Source: Mactromeris polynyma (taxonomy: Eukaryota > Mollusca > Bivalvia > Venerida > Mactridae). From it: 64,000 nucleotides of DNA. Position numbers and translations under genes: made by a program. Below the pieces are notes generated by a model. The model was not told the DNA's origin. It saw only the letters and a program-made list of their open reading frames with translations, and ran no database searches. Below are positions 56,701 through 64,000 of the stretch, piece by piece; within the stretch, counting starts at the first letter, position 1; each line of letters starts with the position of its first letter. The stretch lies in contig JASFXZ010000020.1 in the NCBI GenBank assembly GCA_032209605.1, positions 1,867,501 to 1,931,500 on the forward strand. Direction: 5' to 3'.

Positions 56701-59700
56701 CCTCCCATGTTGGACAAGTGAAAATTAACATGTACACTAGTCCAGGACAACTGTTTTTATAGAAAATTTCTAGAACCCTGTACCCATAAAATAATTTGAG
56801 AAAGTCACAGTATAAATACAACTCTAACTTCTGTACAGGAGAGCTTCTACACTGTGAATACCATCTTTCCTATTCAAACAATTCAACAATTGAATAAAAC
56901 TTTTTTTCAAATTGGCATACATTTCCGAACACAGCATTTGATTGAGTTGAAGTTTTATGCTGTTTTTTGCTGGGGTCAGGGGCAGAGCTCGTCTGCTCTG
57001 ATCAAAACTTCAATGACCCAGCATTATTAGATGCAGGCGTCTGATGACCTAGACTACTGAAACACATTCATACACAAAACGTTTCGCACCAGTCGTTATT
57101 CGGCCCCTACCCCCCCCCAAAAATCACAAGATTTACATCGATCTAAAAGTGACCCTGGAGCCCCTAAATCCGGATTAATCCGGAACTTTAGAACCCCTGA
57201 TGGTTCGAATAGCCCATTTCTCAATTTGATGTGCCTAAGAAGATACATTAAGACCTGCTATTTATTTTGGATGATACCGAGTATTTGTATAGAATGGTGT
57301 TGAATAAACAAGGTCACACTGTATTTAACTTTGGCAGAATGAAAATGATCATTTTTCATCCAAGTGTATAATAATATTGCTGGTCTAAGGGTAAAAACAG
57401 TCAGCCATTATCACACCAAATATTAGCCTTTTCTATGCTTGAGCGATGCTTTAACAGCATTTAAGCAGCTAGACACATTGTCAGTGTTACTTCATACATA
57501 CCAGTTTTCTTTTCCTTTTTACGAGCAGTTGCCTCAACATCTGCTTCACCAAAACCTTCAAATTCTTCTTCTTCATCGCTAGATCCAAAGATATCAGCCA
57601 CTAAATCCCTGAAAACACAAGTAAGATTTGAATACGAAATACAAACAGAACAAGCCGGTCATCCCCGGAAGCTTCGGATAGAGTTTGATTTATTTCTGAC
57701 CATTTGATTGTTTTAAGCAGTTTTTGAAGAGCAGACTGACCGACTACAGATCTCAAAGGTCATGAGTTCAAAAACCTGCCTTGGGTGAGGCTGAATCGGG
57801 AATTGCGCTGAATAAAGCAAAAGTATTGGTTACTAAGCCTGGAATCAATCATTGAGAGTGATTAATATATTTTATAATAACTTGGTTCACAACTGATGTG
57901 AAGTACGCTGTAATTATGAAAAGAAAAAGAGATCAGCAGATCCTGTATACTCTGGCGAACTAAAATGGAAACGTTAGGACAATATGAACTACATATTGAC
58001 CTAACAACACCTGTTCTCCAACCCCTTGATCAAGGGATTATACAGAATGTTAAACAACTCTACAGGAAGAGTCTTATACAGTGTGTATTGTCCAAAATAG
58101 ATTCGGGCAATATGAACTAGTAAATTTGTTCCAAACACCTATATTATTATTATCAGACATTTTGTTAAATATCGGACTCACTTTTTTGTAATGGGTCTTT
58201 AAGTCACATAAACAGCAAAGATGACTTCTCCAGCAATAGATGTATCAGTCTTAAGGCTCAATTTGATCATTTTTTACCATATTCTACTTTTTTATAGACA
58301 ATTTAATTAATTAGTTATAATTTAGAGAAAAATTTACTATTCAGCCAGAATCCTTAGGGTCAAAATGGGAATTCCAGAGGTCAAGAGGTCAACTTCAGAG
58401 TCAAATGTAACCCCTGATAAAACATTGAATAAACTAAACAACATTGAAGGTTCAAAAGTTTTAAAAGAAGGATACACAGTGATGCTATTGTAGGATATGT
58501 ATGTTTATCATACACATAAATATAAGAGTACAAGATTAATTATTTCACAACAAGTGCTTGTACTTACTCTTTATCACTTTCCTCTTTTTCCACATCAGAT
58601 CCAGCTCTGAAATAAAGAACATATGCATGTTCAGCCCTTTTTATGGCAAATGTGGGGATGATATAGAGCCCCATTCCCCAAAGAAAAAAGAATATACTTT
58701 TCCCCTACTTAGAAAGAAAATTCCCCTTCAGTATAATTATTAAAAATTTAGCCCTTTAAATACCCAAATTTGGTGATTCATGATGCAAATTTCCCCTATC
58801 AAAAGACCCGCCGTACTTCCCCAAAAACAGAAAAAAATGGCTGATGTTAATGTGTAATGTTCCATGATGGAAAACCTAACCAAGAGTTGTTTGAAAAAAA
58901 AAAGCCCCCTGTGACCTTGACCCTGTGACCCCAAAATCAATAGGGTTCCTCTGCTACCCAAGATGAATGTGTGGACCAAATTTGAGAATGATAGGTTAAG
59001 GGGTTCTTTAGTTATTGATCTGAAATGAAAAGGTTACAGGACGAACGGATGTACCAACCGACATGTGCAAACCAATATGCCCTCTCTTCTTCGAAGGGGG
59101 ACATAAATATTTCTGATGACCGTTGATAACATCAGTATCAGTCCATCAATATCACAAACTTCCTACAAACTTTCACATATATCGAGAGTGAGTTTTGATA
59201 AACAGGCATGCCATTTCAAAATAATTGTTTAGACAACATAAACAATTGGAACTTGTATAGCTTAAAATTGTGAACCTGAAATTTCAAGTTCAATTATACT
59301 AATGTCTCTAAACTAAGACCACATTTAAAAAAAGTGCATTAGCTATAAATGGACTATGTGAGGTGCACAAGGCAGACAGATACTTAAAAAATCTTTTTTG
59401 GAATATAACACCTTTACTATAATTTTCCGATCAATAATAAAACCTTCCGGATTAGGGCCAATAGAAATTTTTGAAGCGCAGCATTTTTGGAAGGCAGGGT
59501 GGGAGACAGCAAACATGCACTCTTTACTTTTGGCCTTAGCTGTCATAAACAGCACTATCTGCATATCATATTTGGAATTGACACATATCATAAAAAAGCG
59601 ACTCACTTTTCGCTACCAGCAGGTGACTGTGGGGGACTCTTACTTCCCCTACTCCCCAGGGGTGAATATGGCGGGGTGCCGCTACCAGCTGGGGACACAG

Positions 59701-62602
59701 ATCGAGATCTGGACCCACTCCGAGATCGAGACCTACCGAAAGAAGAAAAATCAAAGCCTGTTAAATATGCCAATAAAAATAGGTCTTAGGAGATCAATAA
59801 CAAGTATTAAGCATGACCTTACAATTTCTATACATGATTACATCTGATGTAAAAAACGATATACATATTTTCTACAAGTAATGTTTGTATCCAGGATCAG
59901 CTGTTACTTCATTGATAATTTTCTAACGCTTCATCAATATTTTTGTACATGTTTAATACTGCCAACAAACAAGTTAGTCAGGGGTTCCAGTTGACCCTTG
60001 GGATTTCAAAAAACATTTTGACTGTACAGATTCTTGCTGAAGGGTCCATTTTTCTCAAAATTATAGGCAATTTGGTTATAAAACGGTGGTCCAAAATTAT
60101 CAAAATAACTCTTGAGATTCAGCACCTAGTGGAACACCTGCGAGTACTTGGGCGACGTTTTTTTTTATAATACGTCACTTCCATTTATAACTTATCATGA
60201 AAAAGGCAGAGCGTCAAAATGTTGAAAAATTCAGGTTAACAATGTTGAGTTGGTGAGTTGGTGTTTGATTCTTACTATGCTGCAATTATTCAGAGAATAC
60301 ACAAAACTAAAATTTGGTACTTTTTACCTGCTTCTACCACTAGCCCTTGAACCAGAACGGCTTCTACTTCTGACACTTCCCGCAGGTGACCCTGACCTTG
60401 ACCTTTTCCCATCACTGGCTGGACTTCCAGACCTACTTCTAGCTGGTGATCTAGATCTCGACCTACTTCTCGCAGGAGAACCTGACCTTGACCTACTTCC
60501 AGCTGGAGAGCCAGATCTTGACCTACTTCTTGCAGGAGAACCCGACCTTGATCTACTTCTAGCAGGACTTCCTGATCCTGATCTACTACGTCTGCTTGCA
60601 GGGCTTCCTGACCTTGACCTACTTCCCCTGCTACCTGACCTACTTCTTGCCGGACTTCCTGAACGGCTTCTGGCGGGGCTTCCAGACTGACTTCTCACAG
60701 GACTACCTGACCTTGATCTACTTTTCCTGCTATCAGGACTTCCAGATCGACTTCTTGCAGGCGAGCCAGACCTTGAACGACTTCTTGCACCAACACTACC
60801 ACCAGGGGATCCAGATCGACTTCTTTGACCTTCATCAGGTGAAGGTGACCTAGACCTACTTCTGGCTGGACTGCCTGACCTACTTCGCTGACTACCAGTG
60901 GGTGATGGAGATCGACTTCGGTCTTGAGTTGGTGAAGCAGGAGCACTACCACCTTGAATATCACCGGCGGGGGACTGCGGACCTGACCCACTACCTGCAG
61001 GTGACACTGATCTACTTCGATTGAGTGGGGAACCTTGATTACTTCCACTCGGAGAAGCAGGCTGGTCCATTTCAACATCGCTGTCAGCTGTTGCCGGTTG
61101 CTGAGTTTCTTCTACAGGGGACGCAGGGTCATCATAATTCCTATCAACACTGTCTTGTGTGTTCTGTCGGGAAGGTGAATCACTTTCATCTTGTGGTGGA
61201 GATCGAGGAGACTCTGGTCCATTATCGCTGTACATCGGAGACCCACCTGGGCTTTCTGGAGAAGCTGGTGCACTACCCATGGGTGACCCAGGTGAGCCAG
61301 GACCATCTTCGGGTGATGGTGAACCTTGCGGACTGTCGGCAGGAGAAGCCGGACCACTATGTGTAGACATTCTGTCTTCCCTATCTGATTGTGAAGCATC
61401 TCCTAAAGGAAATTATTTGTAACATCAGAGAATTGTCAAGTGAATTCAACAATCATGTAACAAGAGAAGTGTTATAATAGAATTCAACTTTTCATATGAA
61501 ATTCAGACCCCAAGAAGACAAGTGACGAAACTTTTTATTAGAGCTGTAACGATTAATCGCGGTCCACAATTCACCGTGGTTTCTGTCCTCGGTTCGGTTA
61601 ACGATACGACGGAAGCAAAGTACGGTTCGGTACGGTATTTAAGTATAACTCATGCATTTTCAAAGCGAAACATCGATTGGCTGAATGAGACTAAATAAGC
61701 CAATCAAAACGTCTCTTTTAAAATGCAGTCGGTGAACACAACAAAAATGACTGAGTCAGACGCGTTCGAGACGCACATTAAGTTAAAAAAACCACCATCA
61801 AAGTTTAAATCGCCTGTGTGGCAACATTATGGCTTTCGATATGGCCAAGAAAGTGTTATGCAGACGACCTGCAAGAATTTGCTACGCAGATGTAAGTTAT
61901 AAAGCCGGTAACACACCAAACATGGCATCGCACTTAAAACGACATCATTCGATTTCGTATGAAGAAAAACGTCCAGTAGAGAGAGCGGTACTTATTCTTA
62001 CGAAGCGAAACAGTGATAGACAACCTAAAATAAGTGAAAGTTTTCGCCATCCTGTATTAAGTCCAACACATCCAAAGTCTAAAACCTTGACAACTGCAAT
62101 TGGTTATTTCATTGCATTTGATATAAGACCATACTCTGTGGTTGAAAACTTTGGGTTTCTTACAAATTCAAATGTTTTTATGTTCTTTTGTTTTCAAAAT
62201 ACATTTACTGTTAAAACTTGAATACATCTTTTGTTGTTTATTAACTGTATCGTATCGAAAAATATCGTATCGTACCTTGGTATCGTGATACGTATCGTAT
62301 CGCAGAAGAAGTGTATCGTTACAGCTCTACTTTTTATATATTAAACAATAATAAATAGTTCTTTACCCCCTTTTCCAAACCAATAATGCCTTATAAATGC
62401 AAATTGAACCAAATCATTAAATACAAGATACATCACAAACACAACACAATAACTACTATCCGTTTCTGTTTAATTAAATATAAATAATTTTGAACAAAAA
62501 ATAAAGTCATCTACTTCAAAAAGACATAAATCTAATGTAAATATGAATACCTGATTCCATGTCCTCTTCATTTCTCTCTACGTCTTCACCATCACTCCCT
62601 CC
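41655..62602 (-). CDS. IWS1: IWS1, SPT6-interacting transcription elongation factor (14 coding exons visible)
   Basis: Exons, minus strand: 62602-62551, 61402-60328, 59732-59607, 58606-58568, 57608-57502, 55590-55470, 52246-52099, 51240-51158, 50424-50295, 48735-48618, 46785-46677, 45094-45032, 43515-43374 and 41777-41655. They sum to 2436 nt, in frame, 811 residues plus TGA; the start exon is missing. IWS1 is a nuclear RNA polymerase II elongation factor that binds SPT6 and links elongation to mRNA processing. Residues 1-417 are Ser/Pro/Arg-rich with long RSRSGSP runs. Residues 431-451 are acidic, with EEEEFEGF. The core at about 560-680 is a TFIIS N-terminal (LW) type domain with [46 protein letters not shown] and DWSRPLF. 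The tail has [21 protein letters not shown] and [13 protein letters not shown]. The order and core closely follow vertebrate IWS1. The RS/SP block replaces the acidic SDSE repeats that dominate the vertebrate N-terminus. Confidence 0.96.
42253..42440 (+). mobile_element. MITE with CAGGGGTT termini, copy 1 (IWS1 intron)
   Basis: Starts CAGGGGTTTCATTTGACCCT and ends TAATGGAACCCCTG. The interior has GGCTGAAGGGTCAAATTTTC and TTGGGTATAAAATGGT. A diverged copy is at 59978-60140. The termini are hAT-like; I could not confirm an 8-bp target duplication. Confidence 0.65.
42556..43036. repeat. 80-bp tandem repeat, six copies (IWS1 intron)
   Basis: Units of TGCCACACATTATTATAGCC, GCTAACATAAACCGTCTCAT, ATCCTGGCGGGACCTGTTCC, TATATGGCTGGATGATGAGC. 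Only about four substitutions occur among copies, so the expansion looks young. Confidence 0.97.
43196..43312 (+). mobile_element. SINE tail fragment (IWS1 intron)
   Basis: TTACTGTGTGCCTACTTGTC, then GAAAATGTGCTAAGAAAGTA, then GGTGTTTCATAAGTCAG matches the SINE tail at 2467-2570. Confidence 0.7.
43374..43515 (-). CDS. IWS1: IWS1 coding exon 13 of those visible
   Basis: Acceptor AG at 43517-43516, donor GTAACA after AAG. It encodes [10 protein letters not shown], then [16 protein letters not shown], then an acidic EEMEEEDGS linker. These blocks are highly conserved in animal IWS1. Confidence 0.96.
43553..44240 (+). mobile_element. Dispersed element with internal 43-44 bp repeats (IWS1 intron)
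   Basis: Begins GGATTAAGTTGGTACAGGGA, then holds about eleven irregular units of ACATTCACAAGACAATGCCT CCCAACACAGATCCCAGGGA-like sequence (43575-44065). It then continues AACATCACCAAACAAAACAT, GAGGAGATGTAAAGGCAAAC and finally GGACAACAAGGGGGG. Its segments correspond to those seeding the arrays at 19523-20122 and 21872-23234. Confidence 0.75.
44268..44920. repeat. 11-bp minisatellite (ACATCCCAGGT), IWS1 intron
   Basis: About 58 units with variants GTACACATCCCAG, GTGCACATCCAAG and a longer CACTTCCCGTGTACATACCA recurring three times near 44780-44900. Frames up to 360 codons on both strands are artefacts of the repeat. Confidence 0.96.
45032..45094 (-). CDS. IWS1: IWS1 coding exon 12 of those visible
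   Basis: Acceptor AG at 45096-45095, donor GTAAGT. It encodes [20 protein letters not shown], the conserved TPR-basic-acidic linker after the LW domain. Confidence 0.95.
45095..46676. other. IWS1 intron without arrays
   Basis: AT-rich intron. The plus-strand frame at 45833-46153 has no domain and was not accepted. Near 46205-46240 lies a CCCCACTTTACTAAATCAAG word of unknown nature. Confidence 0.45.
46677..46785 (-). CDS. IWS1: IWS1 coding exon 11 of those visible
   Basis: Acceptor AG at 46787-46786, donor GTAGAA. It encodes [14 protein letters not shown], then [18 protein letters not shown], the end of the LW domain region and the start of the conserved tail. Confidence 0.96.
46997..47785. 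repeat. 21/22-bp minisatellite (GTTACCTGGGTTACCAACCA + GT), IWS1 intron
   Basis: About 36 units in two length classes (GTTACCTGGG, 22 bp; GTTCCTGGG, 21 bp). A variant block with TGTTCCTGTGTTACAAACCA occurs near 47270 and again about 322 bp later, showing block duplication. Confidence 0.96.
47930..48130 (-). mobile_element. tRNA-derived SINE, minus strand (IWS1 intron)
   Basis: The reverse complement has a box A-like CTGCGGTTAGAGCACTAGAC and a box B-like GGTTGGAGTCCTGG, followed by the CTGATTCATGTGGGAAC module. The module matches the flanks of the 30-bp array at 13299. A second module copy is at 48104-48125. Confidence 0.75.
48253..48489 (+). mobile_element. MITE with GAGCGC termini and multiple TGACGTCA, copy 2 (IWS1 intron)
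   Basis: Arms start GAGCGCCGCAGTACGATTTA and end GGTTGGAAATCCCATAGCAG then CGCTC. It has four exact TGACGTCA octamers, two in each half. It is better preserved than the copy at 40718-40948. Confidence 0.88.
48618..48735 (-). CDS. IWS1: IWS1 coding exon 10 of those visible
   Basis: Acceptor AG at 48737-48736, donor GTAAGT. It encodes [16 protein letters not shown] and NKEKAGKLI, the last helices of the TFIIS N-terminal-type domain. Confidence 0.97.
48736..49977. other. IWS1 intron, unique AT-rich part
   Basis: No array. Positions 48800-48960 repeat CAAATTCAAG and TTTTCAAG words, typical of an eroded MITE. No exon was found. Confidence 0.45.
49978..50250 (+). mobile_element. tRNA-derived SINE, plus strand (IWS1 intron)
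   Basis: The head has TTAGCTCAGTTGGTAGAGTG (box A) and AGGTTCAATTCC (box B). It is followed by an unrelated body (GGTACTGGTAAATCCC, then GGTAGTATCAGGAG) and an AT-rich tail with TAAATAAAGCTATCC. It inserted antisense to IWS1. The ends do not pair as a tRNA acceptor stem. Confidence 0.85.
50295..50424 (-). CDS. IWS1: IWS1 coding exon 9 of those visible
   Basis: Acceptor AG at 50426-50425, donor GTATTT. It encodes [30 protein letters not shown] and SFLKILGE, the centre of the LW domain. Confidence 0.97.
50805..51125. repeat. 13-bp minisatellite (GTCTGGTATTGGT), IWS1 intron
   Basis: About 24 units with GTCGGGT and TTGATGT variants clustering at both ends. The centre is nearly uniform. Confidence 0.96.
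51158..51240 (-). CDS. IWS1: IWS1 coding exon 8 of those visible
   Basis: Acceptor AG at 51242-51241, donor GTAAGT. It encodes [20 protein letters not shown], then VVVSQLK, the start of the LW domain. Confidence 0.96.
51437..51928. mobile_element. pogo/Tigger-like MITE split by another MITE
   Basis: The left part (51437-51530) starts CAGTCGCATTTCGTTCAG and reaches GCATAAGAAGATATATACA. The right part (51851-51928) resumes GGACCTGATATTTATTTCGG and ends AATGAGGTTCGACTG before TA. The join matches the uninterrupted family interior (AAGAAGATACAT, then GACCTGATATTT). The interruption is the MITE at 51531-51850. Confidence 0.85.
51531..51850 (+). mobile_element. MITE (AAGTTCTCACATCTACAATA family) nested in another MITE
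   Basis: Termini AAGTTCTCACATCTACAATA are perfectly inverted at 51831-51850. Arms continue through TTACCTCCCTTGTTCTGAAT. It belongs to the same family as 29941-30276 and 226-482. Confidence 0.9.
51931..52069 (+). mobile_element. 3' fragment of the 29269/37482 dispersed repeat
   Basis: CCAAGGTTACAAACGTTGTT, GAAGAGAAATTGCCTTGG, ACACAACACTGTTATGCAAA and ACGGCTGCACCGAAAAATAT follow the same order as the right end of the longer copies. Confidence 0.8.
52099..52246 (-). CDS. IWS1: IWS1 coding exon 7 of those visible
   Basis: Acceptor AG at 52248-52247, donor GTAGTG. It encodes [14 protein letters not shown], a basic KQRKKRKDF stretch and [19 protein letters not shown]. The same order is known just before the LW domain in vertebrate IWS1. 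Confidence 0.96.
52465..55431. repeat. 3-kb 25-bp satellite filling an IWS1 intron
   Basis: About 119 units with core AGTTGTAAACACACTA. The first third is mainly the CAAGCAAAT type, and from about 53200 mainly the TATGTAGAT type. A rare CTTGATG variant appears at spacings that are multiples of 25. It fills about 92 percent of the intron between 52246 and 55470. Confidence 0.98.
55470..55590 (-). CDS. IWS1: IWS1 coding exon 6 of those visible
   Basis: Acceptor AG at 55592-55591, donor GTAAGT. It encodes an acidic stretch (ILSDDEGEG, then [18 protein letters not shown]). Confidence 0.95.
55662..56656. repeat. 54-bp minisatellite, open on the IWS1 strand (intron)
   Basis: About 18 units of GGGACACGTCTAACTGCTGA, TTTGAACTACCAACAGTACA, GTTGGACTTAGTCC. 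Variants TTTG, TCTG and ATATG tend to alternate, and AATAG replaces TACAG in some units. Because 54 is a multiple of three, a 294-codon frame stays open on the minus strand. The flanking IWS1 exons join in phase without it. Confidence 0.96.
56657..57501. other. IWS1 intron remainder
   Basis: Unique sequence. It contains ACCCCTGA-type words near 57170-57200 related to the CAGGGGTT family. A partial pogo-like MITE lies at 57200-57321 (GTGCCTAAGAAGATACAT ... AACAAGGTCACACTG). Confidence 0.55.
57502..57608 (-). CDS. IWS1: IWS1 coding exon 5 of those visible (FxGF motif)
   Basis: Acceptor AG at 57610-57609, donor GTATGT. It encodes [20 protein letters not shown] and a basic RKKEKK end. E-x-F-x-G-F after an acidic run fits the known TFIIS-N-domain or LEDGF IBD interacting motif consensus. 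The homologous vertebrate IWS1 segment has the same layout. Confidence 0.96.
57609..58567. other. IWS1 intron, nothing recognised
   Basis: AT-rich intron with no array. A weak tRNA-like stretch near 57739-57800 was not accepted. Confidence 0.45.
58568..58606 (-). CDS. IWS1: IWS1 coding exon 4 of those visible (39 nt)
   Basis: Acceptor AG at 58608-58607, donor GTAAGT. It encodes [12 protein letters not shown]. This micro-exon-sized acidic segment is supported by phase with both neighbours. Confidence 0.88.
58607..59606. other. IWS1 intron, nothing recognised
   Basis: AT-rich. The short plus- and minus-strand frames here have no domains or exon phase. Confidence 0.45.
59607..59732 (-). CDS. 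IWS1: IWS1 coding exon 3 of those visible
   Basis: Acceptor AG at 59734-59733, donor GTGAGT. It continues the RS/SP-rich region: [18 protein letters not shown], then [17 protein letters not shown]. Confidence 0.93.
59978..60140 (+). mobile_element. MITE with CAGGGGTT termini, copy 2 (IWS1 intron)
   Basis: CAGGGGTTCCAGTTGACCCT, then TTGCTGAAGGGTCC, ending TAGTGGAACACCTG. Collinear with 42253-42440, with internal losses. Confidence 0.65.
60328..61402 (-). CDS. IWS1: IWS1 coding exon 2 of those visible, RS/SP-rich (1075 nt)
   Basis: Acceptor AG at 61404-61403, donor GTAAAA at 60327. It encodes residues 19-375. The first half is Ser/Pro/Gly/Asp-rich ([14 protein letters not shown]). The second half is dense in [12 protein letters not shown] units that vary irregularly, as in SR proteins. 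The other long frames on both strands of this exon are shadows. The phases on both sides are exact, so the repeat is a true part of the protein. Confidence 0.95.
61539..62329 (+). mobile_element. Non-autonomous hAT element with 8-bp target duplication
   Basis: Terminal inverted repeats TAGAGCTGTAACGAT (61539) and ATCGTTACAGCTCTA (ending 62329). The flanking 8-bp duplication CTTTTTAT is exact at 61531-61538 and 62330-62337. Eight-bp duplication and the GAGCTGTAACGAT end are typical of hAT transposons. The 791-bp element holds only the N-terminal part of a transposase. It sits in an IWS1 intron in antisense orientation. Confidence 0.95.
61748..62221 (+). pseudogene. hAT transposase remnant with BED zinc finger, frameshifted
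   Basis: ATG at 61748 opens a frame with [12 protein letters not shown], typical of the start of a BED finger, that then runs to a stop. One base out of phase from about 61837, another frame continues [20 protein letters not shown] and LKRHH, the rest of the finger. It goes on to [19 protein letters not shown], the first block of hAT transposases. The catalytic DDE and dimerisation regions are absent. The first zinc-binding Cys seems replaced by Ala. It cannot encode active transposase. Confidence 0.88.
62551..62602 (-). CDS. IWS1: IWS1, most upstream visible coding exon
   Basis: Acceptor AG at 62604-62603, donor GTATTC. It encodes [17 protein letters not shown] in phase 0. This resembles the GSDGEDD stretch soon after the start of vertebrate IWS1, so only a short first exon should be missing. 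Confidence 0.88.
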
Positions 62603-64000
62603 CTAGAAAAATTTAAATACAGTAAACTTAGAAAACTGTGCATGCCATTCAAGTTTAGCTGTTTCATTGACAGTTGAATAGGGTATTCTTTTCATACAGT
62701 GGACTCTCGTTGGCTCAAACTCATCAGGGACTGATGAAATGAGTTTGAGTAAAGAGTGGTTGTAGTCAAACTGAAGTTGTTTTTAATATATGATTTTTAA
62801 TATGCACTATGTACACAAGCATACGCATATATTGTATTCACATACAGAATAATGACATCAAGATAATTCTGGGAAAAAATGAATACATATACCTTGTAGT
62901 TGTACACACTGTTTTGACATTATAAGATAAAAAACACACTAAAGTGTGCACAACAAAGAAGGGTGATGAAACAATAATTTTAAATTTAGTTGCATGTGTT
63001 GTTTGGCACAAGTCGACAGTCGTTTATTTCTTAATCTCTCACAAAACGTAGTTGTGTGTCGGCATGTTTACCTCTTAAGTCAATGTAAAAGCGGACAAAT
63101 CGGCACGAAATGTGTGAAGTGCTGCGAGTCAAATTTGTTCTTGCAGACTTCAAAGGTGCCGCTTCTAGATTTGTTAAATCGACAGTAGAGTAGCTAGTCG
63201 GCACAGATTGTTTGATGAGACGCACAACGAAAAATTTTCTACTTGCAGATTTCAAAGGCGACACGTCGTCTTCAAATTTGCAAGGTGGACCGACGTGGGG
63301 GGTGATTTGTCAATGATGCACACTTGATATTTTTTAATTGGCCTTGAAATACTTTAGGAGAATGATGTAATAAGTACGTTGTGGTGCAAAAAGTGTAGGC
63401 CATCGCATTTTTCATGTGAAATTGACACAATCAACAATTTTACGTGATGGATTATTCTTTTGTTCTGGCGAATTACAGATAAATAATGATAGGTACGAAA
63501 ATATAATTGGACATAATTATTAAATTATTTGTTACTCGAAATCTGTAATTTTCACATGCATTTTGCGAGTGTTAATTTCGTGCCTCGACATTAATGTTGT
63601 TTTTTTAAGTTTAAAATATGACTATATATTGATTATAATGATTACCACTCCTCGCCCCACCCACCCGCAGACTAATATACGGGTGCTTTGAATCGGACTT
63701 CTTTAAGATTTTTCGTTGAACTCGACCATAAGTCGAGACAGGTTTTCAGGGCAATTTCAAGTCAACTTATGGCCGAGTATATACGGTAGGTAAATTTTTC
63801 TACTATTAAAAATATCATGACAGGTTTTGGCACAAATTCTAATGACTGTTTGGTAAGTACAAATTTAAGTTTTTCTTCATCAGTAAGATTATTAAAATGT
63901 GGATTAAGCAATAAAGCCTTCTGTACAAGGGGCGTGCATATACTACTATATAAGTTGCAATGAAACGAAACATGAATTTCTGTCTCAATTTCACCACAGA
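62603..64000. other. Presumed IWS1 first intron or 5' flank
   Basis: I could not find the start exon here. Positions 62697-62945 repeat the element at 40496-40690 (CAGTGGACTCTCGTTGGCTC start). Near 63728-63790 is a partial inverted-repeat element (CTCGACCATAAGTCGA ... GAGTATATACGG). The overlapping frames at 62994-63264 show no IWS1 features. Confidence 0.5.

Noticed and set aside
57739..57800. Weak tRNA-like or SINE head
   Set aside because: Only a box B-like word is present; box A and a matching tail are missing.
60250..61422. Plus-strand and off-frame minus-strand ORFs over the IWS1 RS-rich exon
   Set aside because: They are shadows of the low-complexity RS/SP coding sequence and lack any link to other exons.
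63031..63264. Possible IWS1 start exon on the minus strand
   Set aside because: The 77-codon frame lacks the acidic Ser/Asp-rich start expected for IWS1 and has no donor in the needed phase that I could find.

Overview
The window is nuclear DNA of a metazoan, most likely a bivalve mollusc. The reasons are two spliced genes with GT-AG introns, tRNA-derived SINEs, many short terminal-inverted-repeat elements (MITEs), the TTACCTCCCTTGTT and TTATCTCCCTTT words common in bivalve non-coding DNA, and an IWS1 protein that is animal-like but clearly not vertebrate. Most long open frames are artefacts of tandem repeats whose unit length is a multiple of three, or whose units happen to stay open. They are not listed as genes. 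Organism identity is an inference from these traits.

Two genes can be reconstructed exon by exon, both on the minus strand. The first (21156 down to 6873, five coding exons, 323 residues, every phase consistent) encodes a secreted protein with a signal peptide, a furin-type RVKR site and a conserved-looking C-terminal module with candidate Cys and His active-site residues. I do not know its function. The second (62602 down to 41655, fourteen coding exons, 811 residues seen, first exon not found) is IWS1, the transcription elongation factor that binds SPT6. It has an unusually long RS/SP-rich N-terminal part, an acidic F-x-G-F motif and the TFIIS N-terminal-type (LW) core. A possible plus-strand signal-peptide exon (17247-17378) lies inside an intron of the secreted gene.

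Layout: 1-6870 is repeat-rich intergenic DNA (35-, 23-, 45- and 37-bp arrays, MITEs, a SINE). 6873-21156 is the secreted gene, whose introns carry 21/40-, 52-, 30- and 36-bp arrays and a G-rich array. 21157-41650 is intergenic, with 40-, 17- and 16-bp arrays, a (CCTGC)n block, a 4.5-kb array of 63/67-bp units and several MITEs. 41655-62602 is IWS1, where six of thirteen visible introns hold seven tandem arrays; one 3.2-kb intron is about 92 percent 25-bp satellite. An 8-bp-TSD hAT remnant with a broken BED-finger frame sits in the most upstream visible intron. 62603-64000 holds no exon I can recognise.

About one third of the window is tandem repeat. The main biological observation is that at least seven arrays can be traced to a piece of a dispersed transposable element present elsewhere in the window as a single unit: a terminal inverted repeat, a SINE tail or an internal element segment. 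This suggests recurrent birth of minisatellites from transposon ends and interiors.
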